This document shows positions 1-8,565 of a stretch of DNA of 36,769 nt, piece by piece. The notes under the pieces are model-generated. The model did no database searches and was not told the origin of the DNA. It saw nothing but the letters and a program-made list of their open reading frames with translations. The DNA is from Gemmatimonadota bacterium (lineage in GTDB: Bacteria > Gemmatimonadota > Gemmatimonadetes > Longimicrobiales > Gaopeijiaceae): the NCBI GenBank assembly GCA_029863645.1, contig JAOTVA010000019.1, positions 1 through 36,769 of the forward strand, in the 5' to 3' direction. Position 1 is the stretch's first letter. Each line of letters opens with the position of its first letter. The position numbers were made by a program, and so were the translations under genes.

Positions 1-1
1 C

Positions 2-658
2 CCCTCGCCGGAGGAGTACGACGCGTTGGTCGCAGAGTGGCGCGGCCTGGCGACCGACTCGGGGGCGACCTTCGACCGCACCGTCATTGTGGACGTGAAC
101 TCGCTCGAGCCTCAGGTGACGTGGGGCACCAACCCTGGCATGGTCCTCCCGATTTCTGGCACGGTGCCGGATCCGCAGAGCTTTACGGACCCCGCAGCGC
201 GCGAAGGGGCGACCCGTGCACTCGAGTACATGGACCTGAAGCCGGGGACGCACATCGGGGAGATTCGCATCGACCGGGTCTTCATCGGCTCGTGTACGAA
301 CGGTCGGCTCAGTGACCTGCGCGAGGCTGCGCGCTTCCTCGAGGGCCGCAAGGTACACGCGGGTGTGCACGCCATGGTCGTTCCGGGCTCGGCTTCGGTG
401 AAACGAGAGGCCGAGTCGGAGGGCTTGGACCGCGTCTTTCGCGACGCCGGTTTCGAATGGCGGGAAGCCGGCTGCTCGATGTGCCTCGGTATGAATCCGG
501 ACACGCTGGCGCCGGGCGAGCGCTGCGCATCGACATCGAACCGCAACTTCGAGGGGCGGCAGGGACGGGGAGGGCGGACCCACCTCGTCAGCCCGGCGAT
601 GGCCGCGGCCGCCGCGGTCACGGGCCGCTTCACCGATCCGCGGACGCTGGGGGCCTGA
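2..658 (+). CDS. leuC: 3-isopropylmalate dehydratase large subunit, C-terminal part (truncated by window edge)
   Basis: This is the end of the aconitase-family large subunit that, with LeuD, isomerises 2-isopropylmalate to 3-isopropylmalate in leucine synthesis in the cytoplasm. About 218 residues remain of a family usually near 470, so the N-terminal half lies outside the window. The three expected [4Fe-4S] ligand cysteines are visible: one in FIGSCTNGR and two in GCSMCLGMN. The WGTNPGM motif and the closing [20 protein letters not shown] region are typical of LeuC rather than of aconitase. The stop codon overlaps the leuD ATG as ATGA's mirror (tgATG), so the two subunits are translationally coupled. 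Homoaconitase is a distant alternative, but the pairing with an adjacent LeuD of about 200 residues favours leucine synthesis. Confidence 0.96.
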   Translation, partial: PSPEEYDALVAEWRGLATDSGATFDRTVIVDVNSLEPQVTWGTNPGMVLPISGTVPDPQSFTDPAAREGATRALEYMDLKPGTHIGEIRIDRVFIGSCTNGRLSDLREAARFLEGRKVHAGVHAMVVPGSASVKREAESEGLDRVFRDAGFEWREAGCSMCLGMNPDTLAPGERCASTSNRNFEGRQGRGGRTHLVSPAMAAAAAVTGRFTDPRTLGA

Positions 659-1266
659 TGGAGCCGTTCACGTCGCACACCGGCGTCGTTGCACCGCTCG
701 ACCGGGCGGACGTCGACACGGACCAGATCATCCCGAAGCAGTTCCTGAAGCGCGTCGAACGGACCGGGTACGGCAAGTTCCTCTTCTGGGACTGGCGTGC
801 CGAAGCGGATGGCACGCCGATCCCAGGCTTCATACTGAACCGGGAGCCCTTCACTCGGGCCTCGATCCTTCTGGCCCGCGACAACTTCGGGTGCGGGTCC
901 TCGCGGGAGCACGCGGCCTGGGCGTTGCGGGACTTCGGGTTTCGCGTCGTGCTTGCCCCGAGCTTCGCGGACATCTTCCGCGAGAACGCCGATCAGAATG
1001 GAATCGCGGCGCTGGAGCTGCCCGTTGCGGACATCAAGGCCCTCCTCGGCAGGGCTGAGAAGGACGCGCCCCTGGAGCTGACCGTGGACCTTGCGGCGCA
1101 AACTGTCTCCGACGCCTTACGCGTCGTGGCTCGCTTCGAAATCGACGCCTTCCGGAAGAAGTGCCTCTTGGGCGGACTCGATCGAATCGGGCTTACGCTC
1201 CAGAATCTGGACGACATCGACGCCTACGAGCGGCGGAGATGGCCCGACCTGGCGCACGTGGGATGA
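658..1266 (+). CDS. leuD: 3-isopropylmalate dehydratase small subunit
   Basis: LeuD is the swivel-domain partner of LeuC and completes the substrate pocket of isopropylmalate isomerase. The predicted protein has 202 residues, the usual length. Diagnostic stretches are VDTDQIIPKQFLKR near the N-terminus, LLARDNFGCGSSREHA in the middle and the SFADIFRENADQNGI stretch after it, all hallmarks of the aconitase swivel domain. The ATG at 658 overlaps the leuC TGA and starts exactly at the conserved [16 protein letters not shown] beginning; a longer reading upstream would run inside leuC. The stop at 1264-1266 overlaps the ATG of the following dipeptidase gene, so leucine synthesis and the peptidase appear to be read from one message. 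Confidence 0.97.
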   Translation: MEPFTSHTGVVAPLDRADVDTDQIIPKQFLKRVERTGYGKFLFWDWRAEADGTPIPGFILNREPFTRASILLARDNFGCGSSREHAAWALRDFGFRVVLAPSFADIFRENADQNGIAALELPVADIKALLGRAEKDAPLELTVDLAAQTVSDALRVVARFEIDAFRKKCLLGGLDRIGLTLQNLDDIDAYERRRWPDLAHVG

Positions 1267-2432
1267 GCAGGACGTCGCGGTGCGCGTGGATTGCGCTGTC
1301 CCTGTCGCTTGCGGTGCCAGTCGGCGTTGATGCTCAGGCGGAGACCCCTGAAGCGCTCGCTCGCCGCGTGCTCGCGACTTCGCCGCTCATAGACGGACAC
1401 AACGACCTGCCCTGGGCGATCCGGGAGAGTTCCTTGGCCCCGCTCGACGTGGAGGCACCGGAGCATGACCTCCGCGGTCGCACGCCGTTCCACACGGACA
1501 TCGACCGCCTCCGCGCCGGTATGGTGGGTGGCCAGTTCTGGTCGGTCTACATCCCCTACGAGTCGGTCGAGACCGGGGCGGCCAAGATGCAGCTCGAGCA
1601 ACTCGACATCGCGCTGCAGTTCATCGCCAAGTATCCGGACGTGTTCGAGCTCGCGCTCGACGCGTCCGACGTCGAGCGGGTGTTCGCCTCTGGGCGGATC
1701 GCGTCGATGCTGGGGATCGAGGGCGGCCACGCCATCGAGAACTCCCTCGGCGCGCTGCGCGCCTACTATGACATGGGCGTTCGCTACATGACGCTGACGC
1801 ACAACGGCACGCTGGATTGGGCCGACGCGGGCTCAGGCGAGCACCTGCACGGCGGCTTGACCGAGTTCGGCAGGGAAGTCGTGCGCGAGATGAACCGCCT
1901 GGGCATGCTCGTGGACCTGGCGCATACATCGCCCGAGACGATGAACGATGCGCTCGACGTCGCCGAGGCGCCTGTAATCTGGTCGCATGCCGGCGCTCGC
2001 GGCGTGAACGAGCACTCGAGGAACGTCCCGGACCAGGTGCTACGGCGTCTGCCCGACAACGGAGGTGTTGTCATGGTGATGTTCTATCCGCCGTTCATCT
2101 CGCCCCGGGACGAGGCAACACTGTCCGACGTGGCGGACCATATCGAGCACGTGGCTGCCCTCGCCGGCATCGACCACGTCGGCATTGGGTCGGACTTCGA
2201 TGGCATCGAGCTGGTGCCTACGGGCCTCGAGGACGTGTCGACGTTTCCGGCCCTCTTCACCGAGCTGGCGCGCCGCGGGTGGAGCGAGGACGACCTCACC
2301 AAGCTGGCGGGGCAGAACGTCCTGCGTGTGATGCGCCAGGCCGAGGCCGTGTCGCGTCGTCTACGGCGAGAGCGCTCTCCCTCTACCGCCACGATCCAAG
2401 AGTTGGACGGCGTCCCGGTGTCCGCCCGATGA
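1263..2432 (+). CDS. Secreted membrane-dipeptidase (peptidase family M19)
   Basis: This 389-residue protein belongs to the renal dipeptidase family, zinc enzymes that cleave dipeptides (including some with D-residues). A signal peptide is visible at residues 1-25 (hydrophobic run ALSLSLAVPVGVDAQ), so it should act in the periplasm or outside the cell. Metal-site motifs are present in the expected order: DGHNDLPW (H46, D48), MLGIEGGHAIE, VDLAHTSPETM, IWSHAGARGV and GIGSDFDGIE. The ATG at 1263 overlaps the leuD stop and sits just ahead of the signal peptide; any earlier start would lie within leuD and add no recognisable sequence. The stop overlaps the next gene's ATG. Joining leuCD suggests amino-acid supply, but the physiological substrate is not shown by the sequence. 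Confidence 0.93.
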   Translation: MSRTSRCAWIALSLSLAVPVGVDAQAETPEALARRVLATSPLIDGHNDLPWAIRESSLAPLDVEAPEHDLRGRTPFHTDIDRLRAGMVGGQFWSVYIPYESVETGAAKMQLEQLDIALQFIAKYPDVFELALDASDVERVFASGRIASMLGIEGGHAIENSLGALRAYYDMGVRYMTLTHNGTLDWADAGSGEHLHGGLTEFGREVVREMNRLGMLVDLAHTSPETMNDALDVAEAPVIWSHAGARGVNEHSRNVPDQVLRRLPDNGGVVMVMFYPPFISPRDEATLSDVADHIEHVAALAGIDHVGIGSDFDGIELVPTGLEDVSTFPALFTELARRGWSEDDLTKLAGQNVLRVMRQAEAVSRRLRRERSPSTATIQELDGVPVSAR

Positions 2433-2962
2433 GCGCCCTGCCCCGGCCTGGCTTGGACGAATACGACGACTACTACGTCCGCTACGTCGAGCTCGTCCCG
2501 GAAGGGGATATCGTCGATACGCTGTCGACACAGCTCGGCGAGACGCTCGCTCTGTTACAGGCCGTGCCGGCCGACCAGGAGACATACCGGTACGCGCCGG
2601 ACAAGTGGAGTATCCGCGAGGTCATCGGCCACCTGATCGACGTCGAGCGCATGTTCGCGTTTCGTGCCATGAACATGGCCCGGGCGGACGGGGTCAAGCT
2701 GCCAGGCATGGACCCGGACGGGTGGGCCAAGCACTCCAACGCGGACCAACGGTCCTTGGACGATCTGGCCGCGGAATGGGGGGCGCTTCGCCGCGCCAAC
2801 GTGCACCTGTTCGCGAGCATGGGTCCGGAGTCCGGTGCACGAAAGGGAGTCGCGTCAGGCCGCGACTTCACGGTGCGGACCTTCCCATGGCTCATCGTGG
2901 GCCACGAGATCTGGCATCGCGAGTGTCTCAAGCGCGACTACGGGGTCAGCGCCACCGACTAG
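2429..2962 (+). CDS. DinB/YfiT-fold putative metal-dependent hydrolase
   Basis: This 177-residue cytoplasmic protein looks like a DinB-superfamily four-helix bundle. The characteristic metal-binding triad of histidines is present: H68 in KWSIREVIGHLIDVER and H159 plus H163 in VGHEIWHRECL near the C-terminus. The length matches the family. DinB-fold members include thiol-dependent transferases and damage-inducible proteins, but many have no known reaction, so no substrate is assigned. The ATG overlaps the M19 dipeptidase stop (ATGA at 2429-2432), making it the last gene of the leuC-leuD-dipeptidase run; a convergent gene begins 13 bases after its stop. Confidence 0.88.
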   Translation: MSALPRPGLDEYDDYYVRYVELVPEGDIVDTLSTQLGETLALLQAVPADQETYRYAPDKWSIREVIGHLIDVERMFAFRAMNMARADGVKLPGMDPDGWAKHSNADQRSLDDLAAEWGALRRANVHLFASMGPESGARKGVASGRDFTVRTFPWLIVGHEIWHRECLKRDYGVSATD

Positions 2963-2975
2963 GGTTCCCAGTCGA

Positions 2976-3344
2976 TCAGCGGCCACCCTCGAGCCATTCC
3001 CGAGCGTCCGCATGGGAAGAGCACACCGCGACGCGCACCCCCGCTTCGCTCGCAAAGGCACTATCGGCATCAAACAAGTCGCTCACCGCGGAGGATGCCA
3101 CGACCGCAATGCCAGTCAGGCGGTCCCGATAGGCCCCGAAAATGGCTCCGGTAGTGGCGAGTTCAGCGGGAGACTTGCTGGCTAGGCCGGCGGCCCCGCT
3201 GAGGTCCAATACCACGGGCACCTTGGGTGGCGCGTCGTCCGCTTCAAGGGCGGAGAAGCCGACTCTGCGAAGCTCGTTCGCCGTGTAGTCGCCGTCTACG
3301 GTCAAAATCAGCACGCCGTCGCGGACGCGTGAGAATACGGGCAT
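2976..3344 (-). CDS. Small STAS/SpoIIAA-like domain protein, function unknown
   Basis: The predicted 122-residue protein has no signal peptide or membrane segment. Its layout (beta strands in RDGVLILTVDGDY, a helix, then VPVVLDLSGA, a helix, then GIAVVASS and RVAVCSSHADAREWL) resembles a STAS or SpoIIAA-like alpha/beta domain of the kind that docks on membranes or on anti-sigma partners. This is a fold-level guess from pattern; no phosphorylatable serine is confidently placed. The ATG is supported by an AGGAG seven bases upstream (on the complement of about 3352-3356). It stands alone between the convergent DinB gene and the divergent MBL-rhodanese gene. Confidence 0.7.
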   Translation of the reverse strand: MPVFSRVRDGVLILTVDGDYTANELRRVGFSALEADDAPPKVPVVLDLSGAAGLASKSPAELATTGAIFGAYRDRLTGIAVVASSAVSDLFDADSAFASEAGVRVAVCSSHADAREWLEGGR

Positions 3345-3434
3345 CGTGGCTCTCCTGAGTGACCTGCAGGGGCGGGAAAATGACGGGACGGGGCTCCGCG
3401 GGTCAAGAAAATAGCGGCCACGTGCGCTACCTTA

Positions 3435-3449
3435 CGGCCCTGCGGGCCG
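3435..3449 (+). other. Small perfect hairpin in the leader of the MBL-rhodanese gene
   Basis: CGGCCC and GGGCCG form a perfect six-pair stem around a TGC loop, about 31 bases ahead of the GTG start. No T-run follows, so it is not a canonical terminator; it could be a leader structure or protein site. Confidence 0.35.
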
Positions 3450-3480
3450 GGCAGGCGACCCTCGATTCGAGCAAGGACAC

Positions 3481-4902
3481 GTGCTCCTCAGACGGTTCTA
3501 CTACGACGGATTGGCACAGGCCAGCTACATGATTGGCTGCCACGCGACGAGGGAGGCCGTCGTCATCGACCCGCACCGGGACGCACAGCTGTACGTGCGC
3601 GCCGCTGAGGAAGAAGGAATGCTGATCCGGTACGTATCGGAGACGCATATCCACGCCGACTACCTCTCGGGCTCGCTGCAACTGGCGAGACGAACCGGTG
3701 CGCAGCTCTTGCTCAGCGGCGAGGGGGACGAGACCTGGCAGTATCGCTTCGCGGAGGGCGAGGGCGCGACGCTCCTCCACGAGGGCGACGTCATCGGGCT
3801 CGGGAAGATACGGCTCGAGGTGTTGCATACCCCGGGGCACACGCCTGAGCACCTCTCCTTTCTGATCACCGATGGGGCTACTTCGGTCCATCCCATGGGC
3901 GTCATCACCGGGGACTTCGTTTTCGTGGGTGACGTGGGGCGGCCGGACCTCCTCGAGACAGCTGCGGGACTCAGCGGCACCATGGAAGCGAGTGCTCGAG
4001 ATCTCTTTCGTTCCCTGCAGAAGCTGCGCGAATTGCCGGGGCATCTCCAGATCCTTCCCGGACACGGGGCCGGGTCAGCTTGTGGCAAGTCGCTCGGTGC
4101 GGTGCCGACGTCCACGCTCGGCTACGAGCTGCTCGTCAACTGGGCGTTCAAGAGCGAAACCGAGTCGGATTTCGTCAGGAAGGTCCTGGAGGATCAACCG
4201 GAGCCCCCCGCTTACTTCGCGAAGATGAAGGAGCTGAACCGCGACGGCCCGCCGGTCTTGGATCGCTTCCCGGCGCCCCAGCGGCTGGACGCAGCGAACG
4301 TGGCCTCCGTTCTCGACGGTGAAGGTGTCGTCGTCGATGTGCGTCCCGCGACGGACTTCGCTGAGGGCCATTTCCCAAGGACGCTCAGCATTCCACTGGG
4401 GCCTGACTTCCCGGGCCTGTGTGGGACGCTCCTGCCCTACGACCGTCCAGTGTTTTTCGTTGCACGTGACCAGCGGGACGCGGTCGATGCCGCACGCGAC
4501 TTGGCGTTCATCGGGCTCGATGACGTCGGGGGGTTCTTCGACCCCGCCGCGCTCGTCGATTGGGCAGCGTCGCGCGGCCCGCTCCAGGCCATGGTCGAGG
4601 TAGGCTGGGAGGACACACAACGTGCCCGGACCGAAGAGGGGGCCGTGCTCGTCGACGTTCGTGGGTCAGCGGACTGGCGCAGCGGTCACGTACCGGGTGC
4701 TCGACACGCATACCTCGGAACGCTGCAACTGGGTGTTGGCGAGCTGCCGAGGGATCGACCCATCATTCTCTATTGCCAGGCCGGGAAGCGTTCCGCGGTG
4801 GCGGCGAGTTTACTCCAGGCCACCGGCTTCGAGGATGTCCGCAGCGTTCGAGGGGGGATGTCGGCGCTAGCCGCGGCGGGCCTTCCCATCGTCTCCGAGT
4901 AG
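3481..4902 (+). CDS. MBL-fold persulfide dioxygenase-like protein with two rhodanese domains (CstB/ETHE1-like)
   Basis: This 473-residue cytoplasmic protein has an N-terminal metallo-beta-lactamase domain and two rhodanese domains. Metal motifs include THIHADY (H56, H58, D60), HTPGHTPEH (H120), TGD (143-145) and LPGHGAGSACG. Such proteins oxidise glutathione or other low-molecular persulfides to sulfite, with the rhodanese moving sulfane sulfur. The first rhodanese (about 275-355) has no cysteine where the active loop should be (VARDQRDA), so it is likely structural. The second (about 385-473) has an intact CQAGKRS loop. The GTG start is chosen because AAGGA lies about seven bases upstream and the protein begins at the conserved LLRRFYYDGLAQASY; no ATG lies nearby. 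A sulfide-detoxification role is an inference from family. Confidence 0.9.
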   Translation: MLLRRFYYDGLAQASYMIGCHATREAVVIDPHRDAQLYVRAAEEEGMLIRYVSETHIHADYLSGSLQLARRTGAQLLLSGEGDETWQYRFAEGEGATLLHEGDVIGLGKIRLEVLHTPGHTPEHLSFLITDGATSVHPMGVITGDFVFVGDVGRPDLLETAAGLSGTMEASARDLFRSLQKLRELPGHLQILPGHGAGSACGKSLGAVPTSTLGYELLVNWAFKSETESDFVRKVLEDQPEPPAYFAKMKELNRDGPPVLDRFPAPQRLDAANVASVLDGEGVVVDVRPATDFAEGHFPRTLSIPLGPDFPGLCGTLLPYDRPVFFVARDQRDAVDAARDLAFIGLDDVGGFFDPAALVDWAASRGPLQAMVEVGWEDTQRARTEEGAVLVDVRGSADWRSGHVPGARHAYLGTLQLGVGELPRDRPIILYCQAGKRSAVAASLLQATGFEDVRSVRGGMSALAAAGLPIVSE

Positions 4903-4994
4903 GTCCGCCGGGCGTACCTCCCTCCGAACGGACGAGCGCCCTACATTGGGGCACTCGAACGGGCCCACCGCGAAACAGGATTCCCCCCGGTACC

Positions 4995-6281
4995 ATGCCT
5001 GAATCAGATGCGAAGAGAGAACTCGGCGGACTCGCGCGATCGATCGATGCGCTGTTCTCTCAGCCGCTCCCGTCCGTCGAGCCCCTGCCGGTCGCCGACG
5101 AAATGGAGCCGGATCCGTTTGATTCGCTCGAGTCCTACGAGGAGCTTCCAGCCGAACAGGACCCGACACCGGCGTTGACGTTTGCGGAGGGCGAGGCTTC
5201 CGAAGAGGTCGCTTGGGACGGCCCAGACTTGGCGCTGGAGGAGTCCGTACCGAGTGTGGATCTGGCTACGGCGGCTCAGCCCGCTGCGGCTCAGTCTCCC
5301 GTGGACGTCGGTCACGAAGCCGACGGGGCAGGCTTGCAGGGTGCCATCGAGTCGTTCCTTTCAGGAGCGCCGGGTGCGGCCGACGATGCCCGAGCGATGT
5401 CCGCAAAGCTGCAAGAGCGGCTAGCGCTCGACCCGTTGGCCGACGCGGTGGAGCGGCTCGTGAACCTCGGGGGTGCGGCCCCGGATCCAGACGCCGTCGC
5501 GCTGGCTCAGGAGGTCATCAATCCAGCTGTCGCGAGCCGACTCGTCCAGCGGATGGGCCACGAAGAAGACCACGAGAAGCGCGCCGCCTACGTGATCCTG
5601 TCCGAGCGCCTTGGTATGGTCATGGCCAAGGCCTTCCGCGGCGCGCTCACCGACTCCAACGACGCCCGGGCTCGGCGGACGTACTATGACGGATTGCTCG
5701 CGATGGGCGAGACGAGCCGGCCGGTCATCGAGGCGATGGTCGAGGACGACAACCGCTTTCTCGTCCGGAATGCCTTGGCGCTGCTCGGTGAGATGGGGGG
5801 CGACAGGGCGGTCGAGCTGGTGACGAGCGCGCTCGCGAACACCGACGCTCGGGTCCGGTGCGAGGCGCTCGCGTCGCTCGCGAAGCTCGGGGGAGAGGAC
5901 ACCAGGCAGCTCGTCATGGCCTCTCTTGAAGACTCCGACTCGAAGGTTCGGGCAGCCGCTGCTGTTACGGCGGGTGAGCTCGGGATCGAACGAGCCTTGA
6001 AGCCGATCCTCGAGCTGCTCGATGGTGAGAGCGATCCGGCGGCCTTGGTCTCGCTGCTGCAGGGGCTCGGGAAGCTGGGGGACCCAGGGGCGGTGCAGGC
6101 AATCGAGAAGCGAGCCGTGACGACCCTATTCTCGAAGCCGCCAACGGAGGTCCGCGTGGCTGCCTACCTAGCCTTGCACGAGATCGGAACGCCGCACGCG
6201 CGTGACCTCGTCACCCAAGCCCGCGACGACAAAGATGCCGTAGTGAGGACGACAGCTCGGGGGCTGTCCCCGGCCGGCTGA
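4995..6281 (+). CDS. HEAT-repeat protein with acidic, disordered N-terminal half
   Basis: The predicted protein has 428 residues. Residues 1 to about 130 are rich in Glu, Asp, Pro and Ala with no obvious domain and are probably disordered. From about residue 240 onward it carries helical HEAT-like repeats with recurring patterns such as NALALLGEMGGDRAVELV, CEALASLAKLGGEDTRQLV and AAAVTAGELGIERALKPI. Such scaffolds bind other proteins; no catalytic residues are seen. No signal peptide or membrane helix is apparent, so it is likely cytoplasmic. The ATG at 4995 is the first in frame after the MBL-rhodanese stop and begins a sensible MPESDAKRELGGLARSIDAL. A TACATT at 4942-4947 might be a -10 box, but no matching -35 is seen. 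It ends 11 bases before the DUF2723 gene. Confidence 0.85.
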   Translation: MPESDAKRELGGLARSIDALFSQPLPSVEPLPVADEMEPDPFDSLESYEELPAEQDPTPALTFAEGEASEEVAWDGPDLALEESVPSVDLATAAQPAAAQSPVDVGHEADGAGLQGAIESFLSGAPGAADDARAMSAKLQERLALDPLADAVERLVNLGGAAPDPDAVALAQEVINPAVASRLVQRMGHEEDHEKRAAYVILSERLGMVMAKAFRGALTDSNDARARRTYYDGLLAMGETSRPVIEAMVEDDNRFLVRNALALLGEMGGDRAVELVTSALANTDARVRCEALASLAKLGGEDTRQLVMASLEDSDSKVRAAAAVTAGELGIERALKPILELLDGESDPAALVSLLQGLGKLGDPGAVQAIEKRAVTTLFSKPPTEVRVAAYLALHEIGTPHARDLVTQARDDKDAVVRTTARGLSPAG

Positions 6282-6292
6282 AGCCTCGGCAC

Positions 6293-8518
6293 ATGACGCG
6301 AGACGCTTCATTCCCGCCGGATGTAGAAGTAGACCCGCCTTATGGACCCGCGCTTCTCTGCGCCCTCCTGGTGTGGGCTCTCTACGTCATCACGCTGGCC
6401 CCGACGACTGCGTTCTGGGACACCAGTGAATACATCGCGACGGCGCACATCGTCGGCATCCCGCATCCTCCCGGAAACCCTCTCTTCGTCTTCGTAGGGA
6501 AGGCGTGGAGCCTCTTGCTCGCGCCGTTGGGACTACCTGTGGCCGTGCGGATCAACCTCCTCGCCGCAACGACCAGCGCCGCAGCGTCGGGCTTCATGTA
6601 CCTGATCGCCCACAGGATGCTGTCGTCCTTTATGGAAGAGGGCCGGTTCGCCCGCCTGGCAGCATTCTTCGCGGTCATCCCCGGCGCAACGGCATTCACG
6701 GTCTGGCACCAGTCGAACGTGAACGAGAAGGTCTACACGCTCAGCATGCTGATCATCGCGGCCGTGAGCTGGCTCGCGTTGCTCTGGCACGACCGTCGCA
6801 ACCAGCCGGGCTCCTCGCGGTATCTGCTGTGGGTCGTGTTCCTGCTCGCTCTGGGCTCGACGAATCACATGATGTCGGTCCTGCCGCTGCCGGGGCTGGT
6901 CGTCCTGGTCCTCCTGTCGGGGCCCATGCGGCTCCTTCGGCCCGCGTTCATCGGGAGGGCAGCGGCGCTCGTCGCTCTCGGACTGTCGTTCAATTTCGTC
7001 CTGCCGCTGCGCGCGTCGCTCGACCCCGTCATCAACGAGGGTGACCCGACGTGCGAGTCGTTCGGTGGCGCGGCCGCTGCGGTCTATGCGAGCGCGCTTC
7101 CGGACGTCGTTAGCCAACGGCTGCCGCGGTGCCAGCCGCTCGCCGACGTGCTCGCGCGGGTGCAGTACCAGACCCCGCCGATCACCCAGCGGAATGCTCC
7201 CATCGGAGCCCAGTTCCAGATGTACTGGCAGTATTTCGACTGGCAGTGGTCGCGTGGGATCGATCCGGTTGAAACGCCCGGGACCGCGCGGCTCCCGTTC
7301 ACGCTCCTCTTCCTGGGTCTGGGTGCGCTGGGGCTGTGGGCGGCCTGGCGATCGGGTGTGGCCCTTTTCTCCTACCTTGCGGTGCTGACCGGCACGCTCA
7401 CGCTCGCGCTGGTGGTCTATCTCAACTTCAAACACGGCTACTCGCTCTCGCCCGAGATCCTGGAGCCGACGCTACACGAGGTCAGAGAGCGAGACTACTT
7501 CTTCGTGGCGGGCTTCTTGGTGTGGGGCTGCCTCGCGGGGACCGGGCTGGGATGGCTCTGGCACAGCCTAGCGGGCTTCGCGAAGGGGCCCAGGCGGTAC
7601 GCAGCAGTATCGCCCATTCTGGCGATGGTGCTGTTCCCGTTGATCCTCAACTGGGGGTGGGCGAGCCGGGCCGGCGACTATGCCGCGAGGAGCTGGGCGT
7701 ACGACCTGTTGATGAGCGTGGAGCCGTACGCCGTGCTGTTCACTAATGGCGACAACGACACATTCCCCCTCTGGTACCTGCAGGAAGTGGAGGGCATCCG
7801 GAAGGACGTCACCGTCATCGTCGGCCAGTATCTGTTCACGACATGGTACCCCAAGCAGCTCGAAGCGCTCACACGTCCGGAAAACCAGCGGCCCTTTGAC
7901 GCTGTCGTACCGGGGCTGTACGAGGAGCGCGCCCTCCCGGCGTCCTCGATCACCACAATGACGGGTGAGCAGATGGACGCCGTGGGCAACGCCCGTTTGG
8001 GGGAGGCCCTCACCGTTCCGTTTCCAGGCTTGGCGGTCACCTATCCTGCCGAAACGGTTTTGAACCGGGGTCACCAGTTGGCGCTCCGGCTCATCTTCGA
8101 CTCCATCGGAGAGCGCCCCATCTACTTCGCTGCGGCCGGCGGCATGCTGAGCGAGTTGGGCCTCGATCCGTGGGGTGTTCGCAGCGGCTTGGCCGTTCAA
8201 CTCGTCCCTCGGAGTCTGGACGGCCCCGTGCCGGCCGGGTGGGGGAGAGGGAGCGAGCCGTACGGTGCGGTGTGGTTCGATCTCGATCACACGCTGAGGC
8301 TCTACGAAGAAGTGTACGACTTCCGGAGCATCCGGGACCGCCCCATTTGGCAAGACCGCTCGACGTTGAACATCCCGCTTCAGTATTACGCGATGGCGCT
8401 TCAACTGGCGGACGCGGCGGAGTCGAATGGTCGCCCGAACGAGGTCGGGCAACGCCTACGCGAGGACGCCGCGCTGTTCCAGCTCGTGGCCGAGGGCGGA
8501 CTCGCCCTGGGCGGATAG
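6293..8518 (+). CDS. DUF2723 polytopic membrane protein (TMEM260-like)
   Basis: This 741-residue protein has many hydrophobic segments in its first 470 residues (for example ALLCALLVWALYVITLA and SRYLLWVVFLLALG) and a soluble C-terminal part. The TAFWDTSEYIATAHIVGIPH region, with its acidic pair soon after the first membrane helix, is the signature of DUF2723. Members of this GT-C-like family include the eukaryotic O-mannosyltransferase TMEM260, so a membrane glycosyltransferase using a lipid-linked sugar is plausible, though bacterial members are little characterised. The later NGDNDTFPLWYLQEVEGIR motif is also typical. Start ATG 6293 is 11 bases after the HEAT gene, suggesting co-transcription. 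No SD is obvious. Confidence 0.88.
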   Translation: MTRDASFPPDVEVDPPYGPALLCALLVWALYVITLAPTTAFWDTSEYIATAHIVGIPHPPGNPLFVFVGKAWSLLLAPLGLPVAVRINLLAATTSAAASGFMYLIAHRMLSSFMEEGRFARLAAFFAVIPGATAFTVWHQSNVNEKVYTLSMLIIAAVSWLALLWHDRRNQPGSSRYLLWVVFLLALGSTNHMMSVLPLPGLVVLVLLSGPMRLLRPAFIGRAAALVALGLSFNFVLPLRASLDPVINEGDPTCESFGGAAAAVYASALPDVVSQRLPRCQPLADVLARVQYQTPPITQRNAPIGAQFQMYWQYFDWQWSRGIDPVETPGTARLPFTLLFLGLGALGLWAAWRSGVALFSYLAVLTGTLTLALVVYLNFKHGYSLSPEILEPTLHEVRERDYFFVAGFLVWGCLAGTGLGWLWHSLAGFAKGPRRYAAVSPILAMVLFPLILNWGWASRAGDYAARSWAYDLLMSVEPYAVLFTNGDNDTFPLWYLQEVEGIRKDVTVIVGQYLFTTWYPKQLEALTRPENQRPFDAVVPGLYEERALPASSITTMTGEQMDAVGNARLGEALTVPFPGLAVTYPAETVLNRGHQLALRLIFDSIGERPIYFAAAGGMLSELGLDPWGVRSGLAVQLVPRSLDGPVPAGWGRGSEPYGAVWFDLDHTLRLYEEVYDFRSIRDRPIWQDRSTLNIPLQYYAMALQLADAAESNGRPNEVGQRLREDAALFQLVAEGGLALGG

Positions 8519-8565
8519 CGCGGCTGAGCCGGGAACACCGCTCGATCGGCCGGGTGCAACCGGGC

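Noticed and set aside
3345-3480. Possible small RNA gene in the gap before the MBL-rhodanese gene
   Set aside because: Only one short hairpin is present, with no terminator and no recognisable RNA family.
4942-4947. TACATT as a promoter of the HEAT gene
   Set aside because: No -35-like hexamer occurs at a suitable distance; too weak to list as a promoter.
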